From contig JAHDBA010000026.1 in the NCBI GenBank assembly GCA_020630615.1, positions 1 to 39,285 of the forward strand: a stretch of 39,285 bases of DNA, in the 5' to 3' direction. How positions within the stretch are numbered: position 1 is the first letter of the stretch; the number at the start of each line of letters is the position of its first letter. Shown piece by piece: positions 24,358 through 32,813 of this stretch. The translations under genes were made by a program, and so were the position numbers. Source of the stretch: Myxococcota bacterium (GTDB lineage Bacteria; Myxococcota; UBA727; JAHDBA01). The notes beneath the pieces were generated by a model, which saw only the letters and a program-made list of their open reading frames with translations, was not told the DNA's origin and made no database searches.

Positions 24358-25395
24358 ATGCTGGATTTCATTGCATCATATTTTTCGACAGATTTGGCAA
24401 TCGACTTGGGGAGCTCGAATACGCTGGTCTTCCTGAAGGGAAAAGGAATCGTCATTGATGAACCCTCTGTTGTTGCTGTTGGAAACGAACCCGAGACCAA
24501 GGATAAGATCCTTGCGGTCGGCCGCGAAGCGCGAGACATGCTGGGGCGTACCCCCAGCTCAATTCGGGCAATTCGACCGATTGAGTCTGGGGTGATCGTG
24601 GATATCGACCGCGTAACCGCAATGCTGACCTCTTTTCTGCATAAATCACACAACCGAACTAGTTTTGTGAGTCCTCGGGTGATTGTTTGTGTCCCTGTGG
24701 GCGTAACAGAGGTCGAACGTCGAGCGGTGATCGAGGCGGTCAAGGGCGCCGGAGCAAAGAATGTCCATCTCATAGAAGAGCCCATGGCAGCGGCTATTGG
24801 TGCGGGTATGCCCATTACGGAGCCTTCTGGAACAATGGTTGTGGATGTAGGTGGCGGCACCACCGAGGTTGCGGTGATTTCTCTTGGCGGTATTGTTTTC
24901 AATCGCTCCGTCCGCATCGGTGGGCATCGGATGGATCGTGAGATTCAGAATCACATCAAAAAGATGTATTCGCTTTTGATTGGTGAGCGCAGTGCAGAAC
25001 ACGTCCGTATGACGATTGGAAACGCTTGGCCGGATGAGCAGTCTCGTTCAATGGAAGTCAAAGGCCGAGATCTGTTAGCAGGCGTGCCGAAGACTATTGA
25101 GGTGGATAGCGAAGAAATCCGTAGTGCCTTGAGTGAGCCACTACAGATTATCGCGGATGCTGTGAAGCAATCGTTGGAGAAGATTGAGCCCGAACTTGCG
25201 AGCGATGTGGTGGACCGCGGTATTATGTTGAGCGGCGGGGCGTCGCTCCTCCACAATTTGGATGTGCGACTCTCGAAGGAGACTGGGCTGAAAGTTGGCT
25301 ATGTTCCCGAGCCAAGACGCGGAACAGTCAAAGGAGCCGGTTCAGCGCTCGAAAACATGGACTTGCTTGAACAAGTTTCTCGAGAGTTGGATTAA
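24358..25395 (+). CDS. mreB: Rod shape-determining protein MreB
   Basis: MreB is the bacterial actin that directs lateral wall synthesis at the inner membrane. The protein opens with a short hydrophobic segment MLDFIASYF, suited to membrane contact. The actin-fold ATP-binding motifs follow: AIDLGSSNTLVFLKGKGIVIDEPSVVAV, split here as phosphate-1 loop LGSSNT, then IEEPMAAAIGAG, phosphate-2 VVDVGGGTTEVAVISLGG, and the adenosine motif MLSGGASLL. The 345-residue length is standard. It heads the operon mreB-mreC-mreD-mrdA-rodA. GGGGG lies 5 bases before the ATG. The 191 bases upstream, shared with the divergent chaperone gene, hold a TTGACC at about 24285 but no convincing full promoter. Confidence 0.97.
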   Translation: MLDFIASYFSTDLAIDLGSSNTLVFLKGKGIVIDEPSVVAVGNEPETKDKILAVGREARDMLGRTPSSIRAIRPIESGVIVDIDRVTAMLTSFLHKSHNRTSFVSPRVIVCVPVGVTEVERRAVIEAVKGAGAKNVHLIEEPMAAAIGAGMPITEPSGTMVVDVGGGTTEVAVISLGGIVFNRSVRIGGHRMDREIQNHIKKMYSLLIGERSAEHVRMTIGNAWPDEQSRSMEVKGRDLLAGVPKTIEVDSEEIRSALSEPLQIIADAVKQSLEKIEPELASDVVDRGIMLSGGASLLHNLDVRLSKETGLKVGYVPEPRRGTVKGAGSALENMDLLEQVSRELD

Positions 25396-25422
25396 AGTCC
25401 GTTTAACGTTTAGGGTATACAC

Positions 25423-26352
25423 ATGACGGTTCGGCGCAGGCAGAAGATAAACGTAGCAGTAGGAGGAGTTCTCTCTATGCTATCGCTTTTTCTACTGGTT
25501 CTGCAATACCAGCGAAGGATTAGTGTCCAACGCGTTTCGGGGCCCATCGAAGACGTTGTTGTGGTCGTTGAAGGCGTGCTTGTGAAAATCGTACGGACCT
25601 ACACAAGTACGATCGATAAATACGCGCGGGGATTAACGCACTATGATCATGTGGTTGAACTTGAAAAAGAAGTTGAGGATTTGAAACACCAGGTTCAATC
25701 GAAAGGCAGTCTCCGTCATGATTTGGATATCATGAAAGAACTTGTCTTGACCATTGACCGGGTGGGTCGGTACCAGGCTATGGGTGCAAGCGTCACTGCA
25801 GCCTTTGGTGCACCCGAACCAACGATTCTACGTGTGGACCGTGGCTTTGAAGATGGAGTCCGAGTGGGGCAAGGCGTGGTGTCAGGATTCGGTGTCTGTG
25901 GCCGGGTTTCCAAAGTGTCCAAGCACAGTGCCAGCGTTACTCTGCTGAGCGATTCGCGTAGTGCGATCGATGTTATTACACAAGATGCGCGTGTTCGTGG
26001 TATTTTGGAGCCCGGTGACCTTCGTGGCACGCTGTCGGTTCGAAACTTTGACCGTCTTGCCGATGTCCGTGTTGACGACCAGCTGATTACCTCAGGTTTG
26101 GGGCGTGGCTTCCCCGTTGGCATTCCCGCAGGGCGCATCTCCGCTCTTCTCGATGCTAAGAATGATGACTTGTATCAAGAAGTTATTGTGGAGCCGATGG
26201 GAGACATCGGGGGTCTCGAACGCGTAGTCATCCTCCGCGATGGTAGTTTTAAGGGAATCCCTCTACTCGGACGCGCGGAGTCCGAAGCGTGGCAGAGTAT
26301 GGTGCCGTCTTCATCGAAGAGCCGTACAAACGCGTGGGTTGATTTTGAATGA
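25423..26352 (+). CDS. mreC: Rod shape-determining protein MreC
   Basis: MreC bridges MreB and the periplasmic synthesis enzymes PBP2 and RodA. Residues about 10-28 form the membrane anchor (VAVGGVLSMLSLFLLVLQY). A coiled coil follows (VVELEKEVEDLKHQVQSKG, about 77-96), then the beta-barrel MreC domain: EPTILRVDRGFEDGVRVGQGVV, SVTLLSDSRSAIDV, ITSGLGRGFPVGIPAG. At 309 residues it is of ordinary size. It starts 27 bases after mreB and ends with TGA overlapping the mreD ATG by four bases. Confidence 0.94.
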   Translation: MTVRRRQKINVAVGGVLSMLSLFLLVLQYQRRISVQRVSGPIEDVVVVVEGVLVKIVRTYTSTIDKYARGLTHYDHVVELEKEVEDLKHQVQSKGSLRHDLDIMKELVLTIDRVGRYQAMGASVTAAFGAPEPTILRVDRGFEDGVRVGQGVVSGFGVCGRVSKVSKHSASVTLLSDSRSAIDVITQDARVRGILEPGDLRGTLSVRNFDRLADVRVDDQLITSGLGRGFPVGIPAGRISALLDAKNDDLYQEVIVEPMGDIGGLERVVILRDGSFKGIPLLGRAESEAWQSMVPSSSKSRTNAWVDFE

Positions 26353-26831
26353 TGATTCGAGCCTGGTGTTTCATCCTATCCATCACATTTTTGACCAGCA
26401 TATTGGGCAACGTGCTCAATCATATGTTTCCGGGGTCTATGGCTCAGCTTATCCCCATCGGAGTGCTTAGCGTTTTGGCGGTGCGAGCGGCTCCGGTTGT
26501 CTTAACACTGGTGTGCGCTCTTATTATCGACTTTACACAAGGGGCGATGATTGGCGAGTCTGTATTCTTTGCATATGTGCTCCATTTTTGTTTTTTTCTC
26601 GCAGCATCTCAAAGCAGAGATATGCCCGGGAAAGCTAACTTTTGGTTGGCTGCCTTTGGGGTCGTAGCGCGCCTGCTTGTTTTTTTGGGCGCGAATATTT
26701 ACCTTGCACAGCGCACCTTTATCGCAAGCTTGAGCTCAATCGCGTTCATTGCTTTTTTAGGTGTATGTACCTTGGTCTTGGCCATTCATGCTTTGTGTTT
26801 TCGAATTTACCCAGAAGGGAAGTCCCAATAG
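26349..26831 (+). CDS. mreD: Rod shape-determining protein MreD
   Basis: This 160-residue, strongly hydrophobic protein has about five membrane helices (for example IRAWCFILSITFLTSILGNV, FLAASQ, FIASLSSIAFIAFLGVCTLV). MreD is poorly conserved, so the call rests on size, topology and position between mreC and mrdA. It overlaps mreC by ATGA, giving translational coupling. MreD is needed for elongasome function, probably by modulating MreC-PBP2 contact. The next gene begins about 120 bases on; the gap holds no other gene I can support. Confidence 0.85.
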   Translation: MMIRAWCFILSITFLTSILGNVLNHMFPGSMAQLIPIGVLSVLAVRAAPVVLTLVCALIIDFTQGAMIGESVFFAYVLHFCFFLAASQSRDMPGKANFWLAAFGVVARLLVFLGANIYLAQRTFIASLSSIAFIAFLGVCTLVLAIHALCFRIYPEGKSQ

Positions 26832-26952
26832 TACCGCTTGTGTTGTGCTTGCACTTGGTGCACTCTAGAGATGCAGTGAGCTTTACTCGCGTCGTCGGAA
26901 GGTGTGCACCGACACGCCAGTGGTTCGCATATCAAGAGGAGACCCTAGGGCA

Positions 26953-29124
26953 GTGAATCTTGACAACCAAAAACGCAGTGTGGTGACGAGTCAGCTCAAT
27001 CTTTTACTCGCATTCGCGGGGTTGGTTCTGCTTCTATTGCTGATGCGAGCTTTTTATCTGCAGATGTTTCGGGGAGAACACTATCTTGCCTTGAGTCGTG
27101 ATAACTTTATTCAAACAATCCCAACAGCGCATTCGAGAGGGCGAATTTTCGACCGCTTTGGGACTTTGCTTGTCACCAATCGACCTTCACACGACATCTT
27201 TCTAACACGAGCATTTTTGCCCGACAGCGAGCGAAGCATCGCGAAACTTGGCCGCGTCTTGGGGATGTCTAAACGACGGCAATCCGAACTCGATGCAGCT
27301 CTACTTGAAAGCCTTGAGGGTCAGGAAGTCCGCAAACTGAGTTTTGCACACGAGAACCCTTTCGGATGTGAAGCATTGGACCAATTTCTGCGCGAGGATG
27401 AACTCGCCGGGGTGACGCTGCGGAATCGAGCCGTGATGGCATCGGGCTGCGTTGTTACGATCGACAATCAGGTCTTCCCTTCCCGTGCAGCAGTGCGTCA
27501 GCGTTTGCAAGATGCGCTCGATTATGACCCACGAAAGTTCCAAGCAGCGTGGGATAGAGCGTGGCGAAGAAGCCGACGCGGGCAATACCAGCCATTTCGA
27601 ATTGTTAGCGATGTGGACGAAGGCGCGGCAAACCAGGTGCGTCTTGAGATTAGTCGAGGACTTTTACCAGGAATACAAATGAATGATTCGATGCGCCGTC
27701 GCTACCCTTTTGGTGATCGCGCGTCGCATGTTTTAGGTTTTATGAATGAAGTCTCGTCACGAGATCTGCGACAAAATGCCTACAAGCACTATCACCTGGG
27801 TGACCGGGTGGGGCGCCGCGGTGTTGAGCGGGTGTTTGAAAATTATCTTCGTGGTGAAGATGGGAAAAGATTCTACATCGTTGACGCAAAAGGGCGAGAG
27901 CACGGTGCCTTTCATCACCATTTGGAGGAATTGGGTCTTGAACCCATCGAGTCACGGGGAGGCCACGATATTCGATTGACTATCGACGAAGAGCTTCAGG
28001 AATGGACTGAAGGTGCATTCTTGGGGGCGGCAGGCTCTGTGGTTGTGATTGATGTAAACAATGGTGAGGTCTTGGCCCTTGCGAGCTTTCCACACTACGA
28101 CCTGAATGAGCTGGCGGGGCGCGGTAGTGGAAGCGCATGGTTAAAGCTAAGCCGTGACGCCTTGAAACCCCTACGAAACAAGGCCGTACAAGAACACTAT
28201 GCACCCGGAAGTACTTTCAAAGCGTTTACCGGTGTCGCCGGTCTTGTCCATGGACAAATTCGAAGCTCGAGCGTTAAGACATGCTATGGCAATTTCTTCA
28301 TTGGACGCCAGCGGTGGCGCTGTTACAATCGAGGGGGACATGGACCTCTCTCGCTTCCCACTGCGCTGAAAGTTTCCTGTGATTCATATTTTTACAATCT
28401 GGGAGTGAATCTTGGTTTGGACCGTCTTGCTTCCACAGCGCAGCATTTTGGGTTCGGGCGAAAGAGTGGCATCGCGCTGGATGGAGAGGTTCCGGGTTTA
28501 ATTCCTACACGCGAGTATTATGCGAGCAAAGGTGGCGGCTACCGACGGGGCTATGTCGTCAACGCTTCAATTGGGCAAGGCGATGTCATCGCCACCCCGC
28601 TTCAGCTTGCGAATGCCTACGCTGCGCTGGTCAACGGCGGTGATCTTTTTCGGCCGCGAATTGTCCATGAGGTTCGAGATGCGACCGGGCTTGTGACGCA
28701 ATCCTTTATCCCAGAGGTCATTGACCACTTGGACATCAAGGAGAGCGACCTCGAGGAAATTCGTCGTTCACTCTCGTATGTCACGAGAGCAGGTGGAACG
28801 GCATACTCGCTAAGGGATGTAGAGAAATACGGTGACTTGGCGAGATGGGTACGAAAGAGTGGTGTTGTGATTGGTGGAAAAACAGGCACAGCTCAAGTTG
28901 TTTCCTTATCAAAAAATATTGACCATCTCGACCCTGAAGCCGTTGAATATCACAAGCGTGACCATGCATGGTTCGTGGGTTTTGCGCCAATCCAGGAGCC
29001 AGAGATTGTCGTGGTCGCAATGACTGAGCACGGCGGATTTGGCGGGAGCGCGTCCGCACCCGTTGTGGCGAACGTGATTCGCAAGTGGCATGAATTGAAA
29101 GTCGAACGCGGAGGCGCAGAATGA
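26953..29124 (+). CDS. mrdA: Penicillin-binding protein 2 (elongasome transpeptidase)
   Basis: PBP2 cross-links peptidoglycan during elongation and activates RodA. A short cytoplasmic start leads into one helix (LLLAFAGLVLLLLLMRAFYL). The dimerisation domain begins with AHSRGRIFDRFGTLLVTNRPS, as in PBP2. The transpeptidase motifs are intact: S420-T-F-K (YAPGSTFKAF), S475-C-D (SCDSYFYN) and K643-T-G (GGKTGTAQ). The region between about residues 90 and 250 is longer than in E. coli PBP2 and contains a charged segment (RKFQAAWDRAWRRSRRGQ). The frame opens at GTG 26902; GTG 26953, with GAGGAG 11 bases upstream, gives an N-terminus like other PBP2s, so the start is uncertain. The TGA overlaps the rodA ATG. 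Confidence 0.94.
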   Translation: MNLDNQKRSVVTSQLNLLLAFAGLVLLLLLMRAFYLQMFRGEHYLALSRDNFIQTIPTAHSRGRIFDRFGTLLVTNRPSHDIFLTRAFLPDSERSIAKLGRVLGMSKRRQSELDAALLESLEGQEVRKLSFAHENPFGCEALDQFLREDELAGVTLRNRAVMASGCVVTIDNQVFPSRAAVRQRLQDALDYDPRKFQAAWDRAWRRSRRGQYQPFRIVSDVDEGAANQVRLEISRGLLPGIQMNDSMRRRYPFGDRASHVLGFMNEVSSRDLRQNAYKHYHLGDRVGRRGVERVFENYLRGEDGKRFYIVDAKGREHGAFHHHLEELGLEPIESRGGHDIRLTIDEELQEWTEGAFLGAAGSVVVIDVNNGEVLALASFPHYDLNELAGRGSGSAWLKLSRDALKPLRNKAVQEHYAPGSTFKAFTGVAGLVHGQIRSSSVKTCYGNFFIGRQRWRCYNRGGHGPLSLPTALKVSCDSYFYNLGVNLGLDRLASTAQHFGFGRKSGIALDGEVPGLIPTREYYASKGGGYRRGYVVNASIGQGDVIATPLQLANAYAALVNGGDLFRPRIVHEVRDATGLVTQSFIPEVIDHLDIKESDLEEIRRSLSYVTRAGGTAYSLRDVEKYGDLARWVRKSGVVIGGKTGTAQVVSLSKNIDHLDPEAVEYHKRDHAWFVGFAPIQEPEIVVVAMTEHGGFGGSASAPVVANVIRKWHELKVERGGAE

Positions 29125-30443
29125 ATCTACGGGATTATTTTGCGCGAGTTCCATTGTTGCTGACCATGTATGTGAGTTTAATTCTCGGTATTGGTGTGGT
29201 CAATCTTGCATCGGCGGCTCGTGTTCTTCGGCCCAACCTGCCATGGGTGCAGCTTCTTTGGATTGTGATCGGGATCGCTGTCGCGCTAATCCTAGGTGCA
29301 ATACCTGCCTCGCGGCTTCGTTCATTGCTTCTGCCGGGCTATCTTTGCGCGATAACACTGCTAGGTGGGGTTCTCGTCTTTGGTATTCAAGTGAAAGGCG
29401 CACGTCGATGGATCGAACTCGGGGCTTTTCGCCTTCAGCCGTCGGAGCTTGCGAAAGTAGCAACCTTGGCGATGGTAGCGTTATTGCTCTCCAAACGCAG
29501 TGAACGTAATGGCTATACGCTAACCACGCTCTTTAGGCCCCTGCATCCCTCTCGGCCTTTGTTCCTATCGGGCGCGATGCTTGCCTTTCTTTATACTCAG
29601 TGGGAGGTTTTCGACCTCGATTGGTTAACTGGAGATCGCTACGACCTCCATGAAGGCATCTTTGCAGGTCTTGCATTGACCCTCGTCTTGGTTTGGCTCG
29701 TGGCGTCTTTGGTGAGGTATTTTGGCGAGCAAGAAAAGCCTGCACTGATAGGCCCAATTGAGTGTGCTGCTTTGCCCTTTGTCTTGATCCTTGTTGAGCC
29801 GGACTTGGGAACTTCGTTGATGCTTGTTCTCGTGTGTGCGGCTCAAATCCTTGCCTGTGGTATACGCATGCGTTCTTTCGTCTACCTTATGGGAAGCACG
29901 GGGGTCGTTGCGGGTGTTGCGTGGACCTTCATCATGCATGATTATCAGAAATCGCGCGTGATCAATTTTCTCAACCCAGAGGCTGACCTGCACGGTGCCG
30001 GGTACCATGCTATGCAATCGATGATTGCGATTGGCTCGGGTGGCCAGCTTGGCAAGGGATACGGCCTTGGGACGCAAACCCAGCTCTCCTTTTTACCTGA
30101 AAACCAGACCGACTTTGTCTTCTCGGTTTGGGCAGAAGAGTGGGGTTTTTTGGGTGTGTGTGTTCTTTTTATCCTCTTCTTTCTTTTGCTTCAACAGCTC
30201 TTTGCGATGGCCCGCACCGCGAAGGATGATTATGTTGTTTTGATTTGTGTGGGTGTGGCTGCGATGTTTTTTTGGCATATGGTGGTCAACGTTGGGATGG
30301 TCATGGGTGTTTTGCCTGTTGTTGGTGTCACCTTGCCCCTCCTCTCGTATGGAGGATCGTCAATGATGACGCTCTTCCTTTGTCTTGGGCTTGTTGTCAA
30401 CACACAAGTCTGGTCTGACGTTGAGGACGACGAAGCCCTTTAA
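29121..30443 (+). CDS. rodA: RodA, elongasome peptidoglycan glycosyltransferase (SEDS), with extra membrane segment
   Basis: RodA polymerises lipid II into glycan strands with PBP2. SEDS motifs are present: KGARRWIELGAFRLQPSELAK in two parts around residues 92-112, VEPDLGTS (225-232), QTDFVFSVWAEEWGFLG and GVTLPLLSYGGSSMM near the end. Between SELAK and EPDLGTS there are about 112 residues, against about 48 in E. coli RodA. The extra part (about 131-210) has two more hydrophobic stretches, PLFLSGAMLAFLYTQ and IFAGLALTLVLVWLVASLV, separated by an acidic, aromatic loop (WEVFDLDWLTGDRYDLHEG). A pair of added helices would keep the topology of the rest. The gene is translationally coupled to mrdA by ATGA. 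Confidence 0.94.
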   Translation: MNLRDYFARVPLLLTMYVSLILGIGVVNLASAARVLRPNLPWVQLLWIVIGIAVALILGAIPASRLRSLLLPGYLCAITLLGGVLVFGIQVKGARRWIELGAFRLQPSELAKVATLAMVALLLSKRSERNGYTLTTLFRPLHPSRPLFLSGAMLAFLYTQWEVFDLDWLTGDRYDLHEGIFAGLALTLVLVWLVASLVRYFGEQEKPALIGPIECAALPFVLILVEPDLGTSLMLVLVCAAQILACGIRMRSFVYLMGSTGVVAGVAWTFIMHDYQKSRVINFLNPEADLHGAGYHAMQSMIAIGSGGQLGKGYGLGTQTQLSFLPENQTDFVFSVWAEEWGFLGVCVLFILFFLLLQQLFAMARTAKDDYVVLICVGVAAMFFWHMVVNVGMVMGVLPVVGVTLPLLSYGGSSMMTLFLCLGLVVNTQVWSDVEDDEAL

Positions 30444-30474
30444 GCGCGGGCAAGCGGGCAAAGGTAAAGAGGGT

Positions 30475-31461
30475 ATGACGAATCTGAAGTGGGTAGGGCA
30501 AAAGGTCCATGAAATCGAGCAGGAGGCCGATGGTGAGGGTTCCTCAATGCATAGAACTCTTATGCCGCTGTCCAAATATCATGTTGGCCGTCGAGAGTCC
30601 GGAGATGGTTCTAAAAACAATGCCCCCCGAATAAACCTTGAGCATGGCGGGGATGCGAAGACGGTGGAGACTTCGCTCTCGGAATGGCTCAAAAGCTCCA
30701 CGCTAACTTTAGCAAAAGATGGTGTTCTTCGGGCAAGCGCTTTGCAACTTCGACGATCTTTTATTGCACAAGCGCGAGACGCTTTATTTCGTTCCTATAT
30801 TGAACGCACCTCACTATATGGGCATGTCACATTTCGTACGAGTGGTAGGGAAGATGCAACCCGGCGACAACTCGCGAAACTTGTCGTGAAGGGCGGACTC
30901 CCAAAGAACAGTGGCTTGGACGGGCTCTCTGATTTCTTGGACGTTCATCACGATAGGATGGTTTGGATCGCTCACTTGGGAGCCTTTGGTGAACTCAATT
31001 CTTTGGCAGCATATCAAGAGTTGGCCGAGGCAAAGAATACACCGCTTCTTGTTATCGGCCCCCTAAGTATATCCACAAATCACACCGTGCGCGTGTTGCA
31101 CGAACAGTTCTTGCGAAGGCTTTCGAGAGCTCTCGCAAAAGTGAAAGAGGGCGAAGCTTCCATTCAGGAACCCAAGTCCGCGAAGGGGAGGAGGCGCAGA
31201 GTTTACGGTAGATTCGCACTGGGGCGGTCTGCAATAACTCAGACGATCGCAGAGCGTTTTCATGACGCTTGGTTGGCCTGCGCACAGGTCCGACTTCTTT
31301 CTCCTCATGGGGACTCGCGTGTGCTCTTCCCGTACGATTTACCACCGCTGCAAAGAGCTTTTTTTGATGCGTTCTGCGTTGCGGATGTGTTGGCAGGCGA
31401 AAGTGAGCGCCGGGCAAGTTCTTTACTCCGGTCCACGATCGAGAATTTCTTCGCAAAATAG
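30475..31461 (+). CDS. Hypothetical protein downstream of rodA
   Basis: No family was recognised. The 328-residue protein is hydrophilic with no signal peptide or membrane helix. The first about 75 residues are polar and probably disordered (HGGDAKTVETSLSEWLKSS follows). The middle is helical and basic (LQLRRSFIAQARDALFRSYIE). Then come FLDVHHDRMVWIAHLGAFGELN and TPLLVIGPLSISTNHTVRV, which could be a small alpha/beta core. A basic KSAKGRRRRVYGRFALGRSA stretch and a helical C-terminus follow. It starts 31 bases after rodA and is probably in the same transcript. ATG 30475 has AAAGG and AGAGGG upstream; a frame from 30385 would overlap rodA, and ATG 30547 is an alternative. Confidence 0.6.
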   Translation: MTNLKWVGQKVHEIEQEADGEGSSMHRTLMPLSKYHVGRRESGDGSKNNAPRINLEHGGDAKTVETSLSEWLKSSTLTLAKDGVLRASALQLRRSFIAQARDALFRSYIERTSLYGHVTFRTSGREDATRRQLAKLVVKGGLPKNSGLDGLSDFLDVHHDRMVWIAHLGAFGELNSLAAYQELAEAKNTPLLVIGPLSISTNHTVRVLHEQFLRRLSRALAKVKEGEASIQEPKSAKGRRRRVYGRFALGRSAITQTIAERFHDAWLACAQVRLLSPHGDSRVLFPYDLPPLQRAFFDAFCVADVLAGESERRASSLLRSTIENFFAK

Positions 31462-31479
31462 AACAAAGCGACTTATAGA
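31450..31479 (+). promoter_or_regulatory. Possible internal promoter before the small hypothetical gene
   Basis: TTCGCA (31450-31455) and TATAGA (31474-31479) are 18 bases apart, each matching the sigma70 consensus at four of six positions, in an A-rich spacer. It lies 32 bases before the next gene, so the downstream group could be expressed separately from the rod operon. Confidence 0.25.
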
Positions 31480-31511
31480 GCGAATAGAGTTTTTATTCTT
31501 TGGAGGACACT

Positions 31512-31985
31512 ATGGATGCTGTGAAGACTGTCGCGTCAATGACTGGAGGGACCTTTCTGGAGGTGGTTCAAGCTGCGCCACGTAAAGTGCGGGAAACACT
31601 CTTCGGGCGCCTTGGCATTAAAGCGAAGAAACGTGGATTTGGCCTTCGTGTGGGTGGCAAAATGGAAGACCGCGCGGCAAAGCTTCATTTACGCTTGAAA
31701 GAAAGTCAAAGTTCTCAAGAGGGCGAGCTTTGTTTGGAGCTCCTTCGTAATTGGCTTTATACGAAACGTAGCCTTCTTGTGGACACATTGGATTTCTTGG
31801 AGGTTAAACATGACAATGGCCTCATCGAAGATGAACCCACTTTTTTTGCAGAATTGAGTGAAGAAAAAACTGAAGCCCTTGTCAAAAACTTAAAAGACAA
31901 AGGTCATCCCGAAGAATGGATTGCGCTCTACTTGAGCTTTGTGGATGTTCCGAATGTTGAAAGGTTTGCCAAGGTTGGCGCATAA
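31512..31985 (+). CDS. Hypothetical protein, helical, unknown family
   Basis: The 157-residue protein begins MDAVKTVASMTGGTFLEVVQ and continues with a basic stretch (FGRLGIKAKKRGFGLRVGGK). A long helical part follows with LLRNWLYTKRSLLVDTLDFL, then an acidic segment ending in NLKDKGHPEEWIALYLSFVD. No signal peptide, membrane helix or catalytic motif is visible. GGAGG sits six bases before ATG 31512, which outranks the in-frame TTG at 31500. Its TAA shares one base with the ATG of the crotonase gene, implying coupled translation with it. A function cannot be given; it could be a small regulatory or binding partner of the downstream enzyme. Confidence 0.65.
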   Translation: MDAVKTVASMTGGTFLEVVQAAPRKVRETLFGRLGIKAKKRGFGLRVGGKMEDRAAKLHLRLKESQSSQEGELCLELLRNWLYTKRSLLVDTLDFLEVKHDNGLIEDEPTFFAELSEEKTEALVKNLKDKGHPEEWIALYLSFVDVPNVERFAKVGA

Positions 31986-32767
31986 TGTCGCCGGCAGTAC
32001 TGGTTGATGCCCATGCGGAGCACAGTGGCGTTTTCACCTTAACTTTGAACCGTGCGAAAACACGGAATGCGTTGAAGGTCGAAGTCTTACAAGAGCTTCT
32101 CAAACAGCTGAAGCGTGTTGAAGAGGACCCCAAAGCACGTGCAGTTGTTCTCACCGGATCCGGTGACACTGCTTTTTCCGTTTGGGGGGACTGCGAACCC
32201 ATTACTGAAAACATTCAGAGTGAATCCTATGAGTCGTATGAGCTCTACGCACGAACCCTGAAGGCTATAGCTACGATGAGTGTCCCAATTGTTGCAGCGA
32301 TCAATGGCATGGCACTTGGTGGTGGTTTTGGTCTTGCGATGATGTGTGATTTTGCGGTCGCGGCAGACGATGTTGAGTTCGGAGCCTACGAGCTCTCAAA
32401 AGGTGTGTTTCCGCTTCTTACTGCTGAGGTTTTGAGTACACGAATGCCTGTAAAGATTTTAAGTGAGATTGTTTATTTAGGGTATCGGCTTCCCGCTCGC
32501 CGCGCGGTTGAACTTGGCTTCGTAAACAAGGTTGTTTCCTCGTCCGAGGTTCTTCCCGAGGCTTACCGCATTTGTGGGCGATTGACATCGTTGCCATCGG
32601 GCGCGATGCGTTTGGGGCGGGAGCATGCCACAAGCGTAAAAACCCGGAACTTTATTTCGCGCATCGATGATCTTACGCGTGGACTCCGGGACGCCTTGGT
32701 GCATGAAGATGCCAAGGAAGGCGCACTCGCAACTCTTGAACGGCGGCCACCACGCTGGTCTCTTTAA
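31985..32767 (+). CDS. Enoyl-CoA hydratase/isomerase (crotonase) family protein
   Basis: The 260-residue protein has the crotonase fold: FTLTLNRAKTRNALKVEVL at the N-terminus, VVLTGSGDTAFSVWGD, and the oxyanion-hole segment VAAINGMALGGGFGLAMMCD (about 103-122). LGYRLPARRAVELGFVNKVV follows. True hydratases have two catalytic Glu. The first (the E in GCELAMMCD) is G116 here; the second aligns with E136 in FGAYELSKGVFP. It may therefore be an isomerase, a hydrolase or another crotonase reaction rather than a classical hydratase. It starts at the stop of the preceding small gene (TAATG). Its substrate is unknown; no beta-oxidation partners are in the window. Confidence 0.85.
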   Translation: MSPAVLVDAHAEHSGVFTLTLNRAKTRNALKVEVLQELLKQLKRVEEDPKARAVVLTGSGDTAFSVWGDCEPITENIQSESYESYELYARTLKAIATMSVPIVAAINGMALGGGFGLAMMCDFAVAADDVEFGAYELSKGVFPLLTAEVLSTRMPVKILSEIVYLGYRLPARRAVELGFVNKVVSSSEVLPEAYRICGRLTSLPSGAMRLGREHATSVKTRNFISRIDDLTRGLRDALVHEDAKEGALATLERRPPRWSL

Positions 32768-32813
32768 TCGAGAAGGTTATTGCTGAGTTGAGGGTTCCCC
32801 GATAGTGAGGAAC

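Noticed and set aside
26832..26952. Possible small gene between mreD and mrdA
   Set aside because: The gap is covered only by out-of-frame tails of neighbouring frames and by an optional mrdA extension; no independent start with an RBS.
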